Origin: Candidatus Competibacter phosphatis
Lineage (GTDB): Bacteria; Pseudomonadota; Gammaproteobacteria; Competibacterales; Competibacteraceae
DNA: 64,000 nt
Assembly: GCF_012939995.1 (NCBI RefSeq)
Contig: NZ_SPMZ01000002.1
Location: 36,463-100,462, forward strand
Direction: 5' to 3'
The notes beneath the pieces are model-generated. The model was not told where the DNA came from. It saw nothing but the letters and a program-made list of their open reading frames with translations, and did not search any database. The position numbers and the translations under genes are program-made. Shown here in pieces: positions 47,707 to 56,861 of this stretch. How positions within the stretch are numbered: the stretch's first letter is position 1; each line of letters starts with the position of its first letter.

Positions 47707-49283
47707 ATGGCCCAGAACGATCAGAGAACATTCGGCTACCTTTCCGCCCAGACCGACCCGAAGGCGGTGCAATCCGCCGCCGAAGCCCTGCCGCCCTGGG
47801 TGTTCGCCAAGGTGGTGGACCATCTGACCATCGCGGTCTGCCTCACCGACACCGACGCCAACATCCTCTACGTCAACCCGGCCTTCACCGAAGTCACCGG
47901 CTATGCCGCCAGCGAGGTCATTGGTCAGAACACCGCCATGCTCTCCGATCGCTGCACCCCGGCCCGGGTCTACGATCAGTTATGGCGGCAGATCAAGCGC
48001 GGCAAACCCTGGACCGGGCTGCTGGTCAACCGCCGCAAGCGGTCCACCGTCTATCTGGCGGAACTGACCGTCATCCCGATCCAGGATCTCCGGGCGGAAA
48101 CCGCCTGCTTCCTCGGCATTCATCGCGACGTGACCGCCATGCACCATTTGGAACAACAGGTGCACTATCAAAAGGCGTTGATCGAATCGATGGTGGATGC
48201 CGCCCCGGCGGTCATCGCCCTCCTGGACGAGAACGGCCGGGTCATCCTCGACAACCACGAATACAAGAAACTGGTCGGCGACCTGCGGGTACGGGAACCG
48301 GCGGCCGAATTCCTGCGTGCCTGCGGGAAACCTTGGGCGAAACCTTTCCGTGGGGCGCGAACGCCGAGCACGGTTTTCGGGATCGGGAGGTCAGCTTCGA
48401 TCCGGGCGGCAAGGGGCAACCGCGCTGGTTTTCCTGCTCGGGCGTGTGGTTCCGCGAACAGGACAGCAGCGCCGCCACCTTCTTCAAGCCGGTGCGACAG
48501 ACCTATCTGCTGCTCATGGCCAACGAGATCACCGCGCTCAAGCGCCAGCAGGAAGCGGTGGGCATGAACGCCATGCGCGCCCTGCTGGCCGAGCAGGAAC
48601 GGGTACGCAGCATGCGCGAGGCGCTGCAAGCCGCCATCTTCCAGATGCAGGGACCGATGAATCTGATCTCCGCCGCTCGCGACCTGCTGGAACGACGCGG
48701 CGCCCAGGCCGACCCCGCCCTGCGCCACGCCCTGAATCAGGCTGCCGCGACCGGTCAAACGGCCTTGGAAAGGCTGCGGGCGTTGGTGCCGGCGGTACCC
48801 CCGGAAGCGGCGACGCCGGTCAACATCAATCAGTTGCTGCGCGAGGTACTGGAACTGTGCAAGCAGCGCCTGCTGGCCGGCGGCACCGTCGTCGACTGGA
48901 AACCCGCGCCGATGCTACCCGCCGTCACCGCGCGGGCCAGCCGCTTGCGCGGCATGTTCAAGCAGTTGATCGACAATGCCCTGGACGCCATGGACAGCAA
49001 TCGTCACCAACCTCGCGAACTGCGCATCACCACCGCCACTCAAGAGCAGACGGTATCGGTGGTGATCGAGGACACCGGCCCCGGCGTGGCCTCAGACCTG
49101 CAATGGCGAATTTTCGAACCGTTCTTCACCACCAAGCGCGCCGCCACCCATGTCGGCCTGGGTCTGGCCATGGTCCAGGAAGTGGTCAATGAGCAGCGCG
49201 GCATGATTACTCTTGATCCCGACTATGACGCGGGCTGCCGCTGGCAAGTCTTGCTGCCCATCAAATACGAGGATGATTCTTGA
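47707..49283 (+). CDS. nifL: NifL, redox/nitrogen-sensing inhibitor of NifA, one frame break
   Basis: About 525 residues after repair. The N-terminal PAS domain (VCLTDTDANILYVNPAFTEV; GYAASEVIGQNTAML) would bind FAD, as in Azotobacter NifL. A second PAS-like region follows (IESMVDAAPAVIALLDENGR). The C-terminal part is histidine-kinase-like: DHp region FQMQGPMNLISAA, where I see no phospho-acceptor His, then LIDNALDAMDS, EDTGPGVASD and VGLGLAMVQEVV of the ATPase domain. One base is missing around 48322-48330; with it the text reads ETLGETFPWGANAEHGF. The start at 47707 is preferred over 47692. nifL overlaps or abuts nifA. Confidence 0.87.
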
Positions 49284-49309
49284 CCGCCATCGGTACGCAG
49301 AACGTCGTC

Positions 49310-50842
49310 ATGGATCGATCGGACTTGCTGGAAATCGAACTGGCCACGCTGTTCCGGGTAAGCCAAGTGCTTAGTCGTCCCTGTCCATTGTGGGAAACGC
49401 TCGATCAGGTCCTGCGGATTTTGCACGAATACGGCGAATTGCATCGCGGCGTGGTTTCGCTGGTGGACCCCGATAGCGGCGCCCTGCTGGTCAGCGCCAT
49501 CCACGATCAGCCCAAGCCGCCAACCGGCGAGCCGGTGCGCTACCTGCCGGGAGAAGGGGTGCTGGGGATGGTGCTGGAGCGCGGCGAGCGCCTGGTACTG
49601 CCGCGTCTGGCCGACGAACCGCGCTTTCTCGACCGTCTGCGGCTCTACGACCGCGAACTACCGCTGATTGGGGTACCGATCCGGGCCGGCTCGGGCCAAT
49701 ACAGCGGCGTGCTGGCGGCGCAACCACCCCGCCGCGACGAGTGGCTGCCGGAACGCGCCCGCTTTCTGGAAATGGTCGCCAACCTGATCGCCCGCAGCGT
49801 GCGAGCCGCTCAGGCCATGGAACGCGAGCGCGGGGCACTGACCGCCGAGCGCGATAGCCTGCGGCGGACGGTGCGCGGCCAGCACGGTTTCGACAGCATG
49901 GTGGGCCACAGCCAGCCGATGCAGCAGGTGTTCGAGCAAGTGCGGCAGGTGGCGAAATGGAATACCACGGTGCTGGTACGCGGCGAATCGGGCACCGGCA
50001 AGGAGTTGATCGCCTGCGCCATCCACTACAACTCGCCGCGGGCCAGCGGGCCGTTGGTCAAGCTGAACTGCGCGGCACTGCCGGACAACCTGCTGGAATC
50101 GGAACTGTTCGGGCACGAGAAAGGCGCGTTCACCGGCGCGGTCAACCAGCGTAAGGGGCGTTTCGAACAGGCGCACGGCGGCACCCTGTTCCTGGACGAG
50201 ATCGGCGACATCTCCCCGGCTTTTCAGGCCAAGTTGCTGCGGGTGATCCAGGAAGGCGAGATGGAGCGGGTCGGCAGCAGCCAGACCCTACGGGTGGACG
50301 TTCGCGTCATCGCCGCCACCAACCGCGATCTGGAAGCGGCGGTGGACGAAAGTCTGTTCCGGGAGGATCTCTACTACCGACTCAACGTGATGCCGATCTT
50401 CATGCCGCCGTTGCGCGAGCGTCAGGAAGACATTCCCGATCTGGCGCGATTTCTGGTGGAAAAGATCGGCAAACAGCAGGGACGCATGCTGACCATCACG
50501 GACGGCGCCATCCGCTTGCTGATGCGGCATCATTGGCCCGGCAACGTGCGCGAGATGGAAAACTGCCTGGAACGCAGCGCGATCATGAGCGCCAACGGCG
50601 TGATCGCCCAGGATGTGATCGAACTGAGCGGCCTGAGTCTGCGTGGCGCCGGCGCGGCTCCGATCTCCGCTCCGCCCAGGATCGAGTTGGACGCACCCGA
50701 CCTGGACGAGCGGGAGCGGGTCATTGCCGCGCTGGAACAGGCCGGTTGGGTGCAGGCCAAGGCGGCCCGGCTGTTGGGCATGACGCCTCGCCAGATCGCC
50801 TACCGCATTCAAATCCTCGACATCAAGATGCGGCGACTATAG
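49310..50842 (+). CDS. nifA: NifA, sigma54-dependent activator of nitrogen fixation
   Basis: About 510 residues: N-terminal GAF domain ([34 protein letters not shown]), central AAA+ domain with Walker A GESGTGKE, the sigma54-contact loop GAFTGA and FLDEIGD, and a C-terminal HTH (AAKLLG-type [17 protein letters not shown]). The linker between AAA+ and HTH lacks the paired Cys of oxygen-sensitive NifA, consistent with control by NifL instead. An in-frame TTG at 49280 overlaps the nifL stop; I choose the ATG at 49310. It ends base-to-base against the convergent gabT. Confidence 0.92.
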   Translation: MDRSDLLEIELATLFRVSQVLSRPCPLWETLDQVLRILHEYGELHRGVVSLVDPDSGALLVSAIHDQPKPPTGEPVRYLPGEGVLGMVLERGERLVLPRLADEPRFLDRLRLYDRELPLIGVPIRAGSGQYSGVLAAQPPRRDEWLPERARFLEMVANLIARSVRAAQAMERERGALTAERDSLRRTVRGQHGFDSMVGHSQPMQQVFEQVRQVAKWNTTVLVRGESGTGKELIACAIHYNSPRASGPLVKLNCAALPDNLLESELFGHEKGAFTGAVNQRKGRFEQAHGGTLFLDEIGDISPAFQAKLLRVIQEGEMERVGSSQTLRVDVRVIAATNRDLEAAVDESLFREDLYYRLNVMPIFMPPLRERQEDIPDLARFLVEKIGKQQGRMLTITDGAIRLLMRHHWPGNVREMENCLERSAIMSANGVIAQDVIELSGLSLRGAGAAPISAPPRIELDAPDLDERERVIAALEQAGWVQAKAARLLGMTPRQIAYRIQILDIKMRRL

Positions 50843-52132
50843 CTAGCGGGACACCTGCCTTAGCGATTCCAGGCATTGCTCGATGATCGTCAAGCCTTCG
50901 TCCACCAAGGCATCGGACGCGGTCAACGGCACCAGGATACGCACGACGTTTCCGTACATGCCACAAGGCAGTAGGATCAGGCTGCGTTCGGCCGCTCGGG
51001 TCACCAACGCCTTGGTCAGCTCGGGGTCGGGCACCCGGTGCGCCTCGTCCTGGAAAAATTCCATCGCCACCATGGCGCCCAAGCCGCGCACGTCGCCGAT
51101 GCGGGTCACCTGGTCAGCCAATTTCTTGAGTCGCGCCTGGATCGTTTCGCCCAGCCGTAGGCTGCGTTCCAGCAAACCGTCACGTTCGATGACATCCAAC
51201 ACCGCCAAAGCCGCCGCACAGGCCGGTGGACTACCGGCATAGGTACCGCCCAGACCGCCGGGGCCGACACTGTCCATGACTTCGGCGCGACCGACCACCG
51301 CCGAGAGTGGAAAACCGCCGGCCAGACTTTTGGCCACGGTGATCAGATCGGGCACCACTCCGCTATGCTCGATGGCGAAGAACTTGCCCGTGCGCGCCGC
51401 GCCGGTCTGGATTTCATCGGCGATCAGCACAATACCGTGCTGGTCGCAAAGCTGACGCAGGCGTTTCAGGAATTCCGGCGGTGCGATGTAAAAACCACCC
51501 TCCCCCTGCACCGGTTCGATGATGATCGCCGCCACCCGCTCGGGTTCCACATCGACTTTGAATAATGTCTCCAACGCCCCCAGCGATTGCTCGACGCTGA
51601 CCCCATGCAGAGGGTTGGGAAACGGCGCGTGGTAAATCTCGCCGGGGAAGGGGCCAAAACCGGTTTTGTAGGCCGGTACCTTGCCGGTCAGGCCCAGCGC
51701 CAGCATGGTCCGACCGTGGAACCCGCCGCTGAAGGCGATGACCGCCGAACGTTTGGTATGAAAGCGGGCGATCTTGACGGCGTTTTCCACCGCTTCGGCG
51801 CCTGTGGTCAACAGCAGCGTCTTGTTGGGACCCCGACCCGGTGCCAGCGCGTTGAGCCGCTCGGCCAGCGCCACGTAAGGTTCGTAGCTCATCACCTGAA
51901 AGCAGGTATGGGTATAGTGCCGCAATTGCGCCTCGACCGCCGCCATCACCTGGGGATGACGATGACCGGTGTTGAGCACGGCAATGCCGCCGGCAAAATC
52001 GATATAACGCTTACCTTCCACATCCCAGAGTTCGGCGTTCTCGGCGTGCGCGGCAGCGATGGGATGAATGCTGGACACGCCTCGGGCGACGGCTTGCACG
52101 CGGCGCGACAGCAGCTCGGCATTGGTGGTCAT
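50843..52132 (-). CDS. gabT: 4-aminobutyrate aminotransferase
   Basis: A 429-residue class III PLP aminotransferase that converts GABA and 2-oxoglutarate to succinate semialdehyde and glutamate. Landmarks: LWDVEGKRYIDFAGGIAVLN, TTGAEAVENAVKIAR, FSGGFHGRTMLALGLTGK, ADEIQTGAARTGKFF and the PLP lysine in TVAKSLAGGFPLSAVVG. The start at 52132 (MTTNAELLSRRVQ) is preceded by GGAG. It lies 47 nt after gabD on the same strand. The stop codon is adjacent to that of nifA. Confidence 0.92.
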   Translation of the reverse strand: MTTNAELLSRRVQAVARGVSSIHPIAAAHAENAELWDVEGKRYIDFAGGIAVLNTGHRHPQVMAAVEAQLRHYTHTCFQVMSYEPYVALAERLNALAPGRGPNKTLLLTTGAEAVENAVKIARFHTKRSAVIAFSGGFHGRTMLALGLTGKVPAYKTGFGPFPGEIYHAPFPNPLHGVSVEQSLGALETLFKVDVEPERVAAIIIEPVQGEGGFYIAPPEFLKRLRQLCDQHGIVLIADEIQTGAARTGKFFAIEHSGVVPDLITVAKSLAGGFPLSAVVGRAEVMDSVGPGGLGGTYAGSPPACAAALAVLDVIERDGLLERSLRLGETIQARLKKLADQVTRIGDVRGLGAMVAMEFFQDEAHRVPDPELTKALVTRAAERSLILLPCGMYGNVVRILVPLTASDALVDEGLTIIEQCLESLRQVSR

Positions 52133-52179
52133 CGTTCGATACTCCATCGATAAAGGCAAAAGAATGGGGAGCAAGTGGC

Positions 52180-53640
52180 TCAGCGGTCGATGCCACCCAT
52201 GCACAGGTATTTGATTTCCAAATATTCCTCAATGCCGTATTTGGAGCCCTCACGGCCGAGGCCGGATTCCTTCATGCCGCCGAAGGGTGCGATTTCGGTG
52301 GATATAAGCCCGGTGTTGACGCCGACCATGCCATATTCCAACGCCTCGCTGACTCGCCAGACCCGCCCGATGTCGCGGCTGTAGAAATAGGAAGCCAAGC
52401 CGAACTCGGTATCGTTGGCCATGAGGATGGCATCCTGCTCGGTCGAAAAACGGAACAACGGCGCCACCGGACCGAAGGTTTCCTCCCGCGCCACCGCCAT
52501 TTCCGGGGTCACTTGAGTCAGGATCGTCGGCTGGAAGAAAGTCCCGCCGAGTTCGTGCCGCCGACCGCCCAGCACGACACGGGCACCCTTGCTCAGCGCG
52601 TCGGCGATATGCTCCTCCACCTTCGCCACCGCCGCCTCATCGATCAGCGGCCCCTGGGTGACGCCGGATTCCAAGCCATTACCTACCTTGAGTTGGGCCG
52701 CCACCGCTTGGCTCAGCTTGTCGGCGAACGCCTGGTAGACACCCTCCTGCACCAGGATGCGGTTGGCGCAGACGCAAGTCTGGCCGGCATTCCGGTATTT
52801 GGAGATGATCGCCCCTTCCACGGCGGCATCCAGATCAGCATCATCGAAAACGATGAAGGGCGCATTGCCCCCCAGTTCCAGCGACAGCTTCTTCATCGTG
52901 CCGGCGCATTCCCGCATGAGTTGCTTGCCGATAGCGGTGGAGCCGGTGAAGCTGAGCTTGCGGATCGTTGGGTTGGCGGTGAGCTCGGCGCCGATGACTT
53001 GCGCGGAACCGGTGACCACGTTCAGCACCCCCGCCGGTATGCCGGCCCGCTCCGCCAGTTCGCACAGCGCCAGCGCCGAGAACGGAGTCTGCGAGGCGGG
53101 CTTGATCACCATGGTGCAGCCGGCGGCCAGCGCGGCGCCGGCCTTGCGGGTGATCATGGCGGCGGGAAAATTCCAGGGCGTAATGGCCGCGCAAACGCCA
53201 ATCGGTTCCTTGACGACAACGATGCGCTTGTCGGCCTGATGCGGGGGAATGACATCGCCGTAAACCCGTTTGGCTTCCTCGGCGAACCATTCGATGAAGG
53301 AGGCCGCATACGCGATTTCGCCGCGCGCTTCCGTCAGCGGCTTGCCCTGCTCCAGCGTCATCAGCACCGCCAGATCGTCCTGATGCTCCAGCATCAGATT
53401 GAACCATCGGCGCAGGAGGGTTGAGCGCTCCTTCGCGGTTCGCGCCCGCCAACCGGCGAAAGCGTCCTGAGCCGCCGTGATCGCCCGCTTGACCTCGACA
53501 ACGCCCAACTTGGGCACGCTGCCGAGCGTTTCGCCCGTGGCTGGATTGGTCACCGGAAGAGTTTCTTGACGATCGGCATCCACCCAGGAACCACCGATAT
53601 AGCACCGCTGATGAAACAGGCGAGAATCTTTCAGATGCAT
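52180..53640 (-). CDS. gabD: Succinate-semialdehyde dehydrogenase
   Basis: A 486-residue aldehyde dehydrogenase. [20 protein letters not shown] and [12 protein letters not shown] form the NAD(P) site, [14 protein letters not shown] carries the general-base Glu and [11 protein letters not shown] the catalytic Cys. [20 protein letters not shown] at the end is typical of GabD. It oxidises the GabT product to succinate, so the two genes form a GABA shunt operon. Confidence 0.93.
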   Translation of the reverse strand: MHLKDSRLFHQRCYIGGSWVDADRQETLPVTNPATGETLGSVPKLGVVEVKRAITAAQDAFAGWRARTAKERSTLLRRWFNLMLEHQDDLAVLMTLEQGKPLTEARGEIAYAASFIEWFAEEAKRVYGDVIPPHQADKRIVVVKEPIGVCAAITPWNFPAAMITRKAGAALAAGCTMVIKPASQTPFSALALCELAERAGIPAGVLNVVTGSAQVIGAELTANPTIRKLSFTGSTAIGKQLMRECAGTMKKLSLELGGNAPFIVFDDADLDAAVEGAIISKYRNAGQTCVCANRILVQEGVYQAFADKLSQAVAAQLKVGNGLESGVTQGPLIDEAAVAKVEEHIADALSKGARVVLGGRRHELGGTFFQPTILTQVTPEMAVAREETFGPVAPLFRFSTEQDAILMANDTEFGLASYFYSRDIGRVWRVSEALEYGMVGVNTGLISTEIAPFGGMKESGLGREGSKYGIEEYLEIKYLCMGGIDR

Positions 53641-53779
53641 GGGAAACTCCGTGGATTCGCAAGAAGTTTAAGGAGCAGCCTCCGCAAGGCCCATAGTGAC
53701 TCGCGCAATGCCGTGCCGCCAAGAGGCGGACTCCAGTTAGTATCGGACCGGCACAGCCATGGTAGTCTTTCGCGAAGAC
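53641..53779. other. Gap upstream of gabD
   Basis: About 140 nt with a GGAG-type site for gabD (AAGGAGCAGCC region read on plus) and no recognisable gene. It marks the left boundary of the accessory stretch 53.7-57.7 kb. Confidence 0.4.
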
Positions 53780-53950
53780 CTACGTGGTGATTGGATTCGT
53801 GTCACAGAAGAGAGAGTTGCGGCTTTCCAGTGTCAGCGTGTCCTCTCCGCGATTGTGCTCCGAGGCAATTGCCTCGCACTGCTCCAGCGCAATCCGCCGA
53901 TCCACCTGGTGCTCCAGCCAATACTCCACACCGTACTCCAGCATCCACAC
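53780..53950 (-). CDS. Small hypothetical protein
   Basis: A 56-codon ORF from GTG 53950 (or ATG 53944): VWMLEYGVEYWLEHQVDRRI, then ALEQCEAIASEHNRGEDTLT and a stop at 53780. The charged, low-GC-skew composition looks coding. The same frame stays open upstream to about 54077 without a good start, so the true N-terminus may be longer or frame-broken. I do not recognise the family. It lies on the same strand as the other small genes of this accessory block. Confidence 0.4.
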   Translation of the reverse strand: MWMLEYGVEYWLEHQVDRRIALEQCEAIASEHNRGEDTLTLESRNSLFCDTNPITT

Positions 53951-54101
53951 CGTCTTGTGCTGCCAATAATGCAGATTAGCGTGAAAACTGATGGGTAAAA
54001 TGTTACAGCAAAACCGAGAACTCGTGATTGTAAAAACCTTGCATACCCAGTATCTCTTGAAAGTCCCACGCCATCATTAATATCTTCTGGAGTACAGAAA
54101 C

Positions 54102-54530
54102 TCAATAACGCTCCCATGACTCAACATCACCAGCACACACGGTAAAGATAGAGTGGGCCTCTGGCACTTCCACATTCCGATACGTTCGATATAACGCTGG
54201 GTTTCGCACCTCCAGCTTTGCCAGCAGATGTGCCCACTCATACGCCATCTGACCTGTAGTGACAGTGAGCGATACCACCTGCCGGGCCAGCTTGATTTTG
54301 CTTATATCAAAGGCATAATCCCGCGTCTTCGCCTCCTCATGAATGCCCTTCAGATATAGAGAAATGGCCGCAAGTGGCGCCGAATGATTCTTGAAGCGGT
54401 CCAATTGGGGATGATTGCGATAGCCACGGGTTTCTCCACGAAGGACTGCCTGCGCTAAGAGAGCCTCCCGCCACAGCGCCACCAGACCTTGGGGATCCAG
54501 ATAGTTAGGATGTAATGACCAGAGGCGCAT
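54102..54530 (-). CDS. Pyrimidine dimer DNA glycosylase/endonuclease V-like protein
   Basis: A 142-residue protein of the Pyr_excise (T4 endonuclease V-like) family: MRLWSLHPNYLDPQGLVALW, REALLAQAVLRGETRGYRNH, LDRFKNHSAPLAAISLYLKG and GQMAYEWAHLLAKL. Family members are predicted to nick DNA at UV dimers; most bacterial ones are untested. The ATG at 54530 removes a 92-codon upstream extension that looks non-coding. It may be part of the cassette-like block, with a GCCTAAC box (54616-54622, minus strand) upstream. Confidence 0.75.
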   Translation of the reverse strand: MRLWSLHPNYLDPQGLVALWREALLAQAVLRGETRGYRNHPQLDRFKNHSAPLAAISLYLKGIHEEAKTRDYAFDISKIKLARQVVSLTVTTGQMAYEWAHLLAKLEVRNPALYRTYRNVEVPEAHSIFTVCAGDVESWERY

Positions 54531-54962
54531 ATTTACGGCTTCCAACGAGGCGGCGGCCAACCGACCCGGACAAGGTGCAATTTTAGGCGAGTGAGTCCGG
54601 TTGATCCGACGCCCCGTTAGGCGGCTGCCGCTGGAAAAACGAGGATGAGCTCCATTGCCCGAAACGCACGGAACAGCGCCCATCCCGAGGTAACTGCCAG
54701 CACCGGCTATATCAACAGCAGATCGGCGCGGATGTTGGCTTCCGGTGTCTGGATCTGAACCAGCTATTCCCAAGTCGCATAAGCCTCCCCCAGATGATGG
54801 AGGCAATAAACAGCGGGCGGGTGCGACGCGTCATGCCGGGCACTGCAAACCGCAGTGCCCGGCATCCCGTGATAAATATCAAGGCTACCACGAGGATGTG
54901 CCCGGCTTGCCGACGAACCGAGAGGCAAGGAATTCCACGCTGTGCCACGGGAAAGTTAGTTT
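54531..54962. other. Gap with inverted repeats, no convincing gene
   Basis: Contains a perfect 14-bp inverted repeat ATGCCGGGCACTGC / GCAGTGCCCGGCAT around 54835-54867 (loop AAACC) and a GTTAGGC box at 54616-54622. Short in-frame stretches exist on the minus strand near 54700-54790 but none is long enough to call. Confidence 0.5.
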
Positions 54963-55727
54963 TCAGCCACCCTCGGGCACCGCATCCGGGATCTCGTAGC
55001 GTTCTTCGCCAATGTGGATGATGTTGAGGTCCGCTTCTTTCTTGGCCTTGAACCGGCCAGAGTCAGCTTGGCTCTGGTCGTAGCCGACTGCACGACCCTT
55101 CTCGAAGAAGATGACCCGCTGGCTTCCATTGGCTTTGGTGACCGTCACCATGGCATTGCCATTCCCCTCACGCTTGACGCCGAACGCGCAGGAGCCCGTG
55201 GGCTGACCCTTGCCCATCGAGCAGGGGATATTCCCGGTGGCGTGGAAGTCGGTTCCGGGCACCTTGGCGTCATGACTGGGCGCGTGAGCGGTCGGCTGCC
55301 GAGCGCCATCGACGATCATCTCCAGACGATAATGGGCTACCTCATTGCGGCGAGCCGCCGAACGCATCATGTAGACGCGAATCTTGTAGTCACCGCTCGC
55401 TGGCAGGGTACCCTCGTACTGGTTTTGACTGACGGAGCCGTTGAACATGGCTACCTCGTTTTCGCCGGGAGCCATGATGTTGAAGTAGGTGGCGCCATGT
55501 TTCGTTGCCAGGCTGACGTTCATGTACTGGCCAGCATGAGCGCCCAATACGTAATCCACAGTCTCGTAGCCCTTGATGCTGGCCTCGACCACGGCACTAT
55601 TTGCACCCTTCTTGAAGTGTACCCGCTCGGTGCGAACGTCATTGGCGGCAAAACCCATGGGGGCAGTTAATAGCAGCAAACAGGGCAAGAACCAAAGGTG
55701 GAGCCTATTAAAAGGATTTGGCTTCAT
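54963..55727 (-). CDS. Secreted protein with lysozyme-inhibitor-like (PliG-like) domain
   Basis: A 254-residue exported protein. The signal peptide is clear (LWFLPCLLLLTAPMGFAAND, cleavage after FA). The first mature domain reads RVHFKKGANSAVVEASIKGY, VDYVLGAHAGQYMNVSL, GTLPASGDYKIRVYMMRSAA: the pattern of periplasmic g-type lysozyme inhibitors and similar beta-sandwich proteins. The second half contains one Cys pair (IPCSMGKGQPTGSCAFGVKR) and a small beta domain. Function as a peptidoglycan-hydrolase inhibitor is inference. It lies 41 nt after an attC-like element. Confidence 0.65.
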   Translation of the reverse strand: MKPNPFNRLHLWFLPCLLLLTAPMGFAANDVRTERVHFKKGANSAVVEASIKGYETVDYVLGAHAGQYMNVSLATKHGATYFNIMAPGENEVAMFNGSVSQNQYEGTLPASGDYKIRVYMMRSAARRNEVAHYRLEMIVDGARQPTAHAPSHDAKVPGTDFHATGNIPCSMGKGQPTGSCAFGVKREGNGNAMVTVTKANGSQRVIFFEKGRAVGYDQSQADSGRFKAKKEADLNIIHIGEERYEIPDAVPEGG

Positions 55728-55767
55728 TTGATGATTTCTCCTCGGGTTACAAGCAAACCTAGGGGGT

Positions 55768-55828
55768 GGATCACGTTCCGCATCAGCGGCTCAGTTTTGC
55801 TGGGTCCGACTGCATGCACTCGTTAGAA
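55768..55828 (-). repeat. attC-like element A
   Basis: On the minus strand it begins TTCTAAC (55822-55828, R''-like). Inside, GCATGCAGTCGG pairs with CCGCTGATGC leaving two unpaired bases (G and T), the extrahelical-base pattern of integron attC sites. The far end (GTGATCC) is a poor R' core. The upstream small gene stops 10 nt before it. Confidence 0.5.
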
Positions 55829-55837
55829 GGCGGTTGA

Positions 55838-56117
55838 TCAGTTTTCATTCAGCACCTTTCCCTTGGTGTACTCAAGACATTTACTAATTTCGGAGTTATC
55901 GAATTTTACATCTGGTTTTGATTTAAGTTTCAGCTTGATTATGTCTTCGTTAGTTTCGATTTCTAGTGAATCCAGCTTCGAATATTCCTGGGTAGGGCAC
56001 ATGCAACGTCCTTCCTGGCACTCTTGAAAAGCTTCCAGTAATTTCTCTTGCTTCCCTTTGGTCTCAGAAACCTCGATACTAACTTCGTTTTCGGTTGATT
56101 CGATTTTTATATTTCAT
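55838..56117 (-). CDS. Small Cys-containing hypothetical protein, one frame break
   Basis: Repaired reading: ATG at 56117 (MKYK) with GGAG 7 nt upstream, then, after removing one base from a five-T run on plus (56104-56108), IESTENEVSIEVSETKGKQE, AFQECQEGRCMCPTQEYSKL, DSLEIETNEDIIKLKLKSKP, and a stop at 55838; about 92 residues. The ECQEGRCMCPT cluster suggests a metal or disulfide site. I do not know the family. Both the charged composition and the flanking attC-like sites support it as a cassette gene. Confidence 0.6.
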
Positions 56118-56134
56118 CGCCATTCTCCGCTATT

Positions 56135-56269
56135 ACTCAACACCTTCTAGCGGAGCGGCGGATTGAAATCCGCCGCTCCGTAGTGCGAGCGTGAAGCATC
56201 TGCACTACTCCTATATCAACCGCGCGCTGCTCTTACGCGCGTCGGTCGGAGTGAATGCAATGGTTAGGC
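56135..56269 (-). repeat. attC-like element B with strong hairpin
   Basis: Bounded on the minus strand by GCCTAAC (56263-56269, containing the cupin stop codon) and GTTGAGT (56135-56141, fits GTTRRRY), 135 nt long, within the known attC size range. It contains a 12-bp perfect stem GGAGCGGCGGAT / ATCCGCCGCTCC with a 4-nt loop (56152-56179). A terminator or REP-like element is an alternative reading. Confidence 0.5.
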
Positions 56270-56704
56270 ACGTTGGGGTGCAGCAGGAACAAGGCCATAG
56301 CGCGCCATGACTGCGAGGAGCTGCGTCCGGTCTGGCGGGTCGCCAGCACTGACGACTTTGGCGACGTCATGGAAGTATTGCGCGCCAATATCGGGAGTTA
56401 GCACGATAAGCGCACGCGCAAGCTCAGTATGCGGATTACTGAATCCGTGCACCGAGCCTCTGGGTGTGCGCATCCAGTCACCCGGGCGCAAATCCCGTAT
56501 ATCGTTGTCGACCGAGTAGCGCAATATTCCCTCCAGAACATAGACGCATTCCTCATTGTGGGTATGACTGTGCGGTGGCGGAACGTTTGATCCCGCTGGA
56601 ACTGTTAATTCGAATACGCCCATTCCGGCGTGGGCCGCTCCGTCGATCAGATACCTGATCTCCAGTTGTCCAACTTTGATTACGTCGAGTTGCGTCATGG
56701 TCAC
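56264..56704 (-). CDS. Cupin-domain protein
   Basis: A 146-residue single-domain cupin. The metal-site motif 1 is PPPHSHTHNEECVYVLEG and motif 2 lies in PGDWMRTPRGSVHGFSNPH. Such small cupins are sensors, isomerases or dioxygenases; no function can be assigned. The stop codon lies inside a GCCTAAC box, and a GTTAGGC box lies 31 nt before the start, exactly the boundary pattern of an integron gene cassette. Confidence 0.8.
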   Translation of the reverse strand: MTMTQLDVIKVGQLEIRYLIDGAAHAGMGVFELTVPAGSNVPPPHSHTHNEECVYVLEGILRYSVDNDIRDLRPGDWMRTPRGSVHGFSNPHTELARALIVLTPDIGAQYFHDVAKVVSAGDPPDRTQLLAVMARYGLVPAAPQRA

Positions 56705-56734
56705 TTCCTTCGGTCAACTGGTGAAAAAGCTTGT

Positions 56735-56860
56735 GCCTAACGGGACGGCGGGTGAACCGGCGAAAAAGCGAAGACTTTAATGACCGATGTCAGCTTGATC
56801 CGCGTTGTTGTGCGGCGCGGAGTGCCAAGCAACCTGCGGTGTGCAGTGCCTTCTAATTGA
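56735..56860 (-). repeat. attC-like element C
   Basis: Ends on the minus strand with GTTAGGC (56735-56741) just before the cupin gene. It contains imperfect arms TTGGCACTCCGCG / CGCGGATCAAGC around a CGCACAACAA loop. The R'' end near the upstream stop codon is not clear. It shares about 70 nt (56769-56839) with the repeat at 57592-57661. Confidence 0.45.
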
Positions 56861-56861
56861 T

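Noticed and set aside
54712-54948. A 78-codon minus-strand ORF
   Set aside because: It spans a perfect 14-bp inverted repeat and has no recognisable composition or family pattern.
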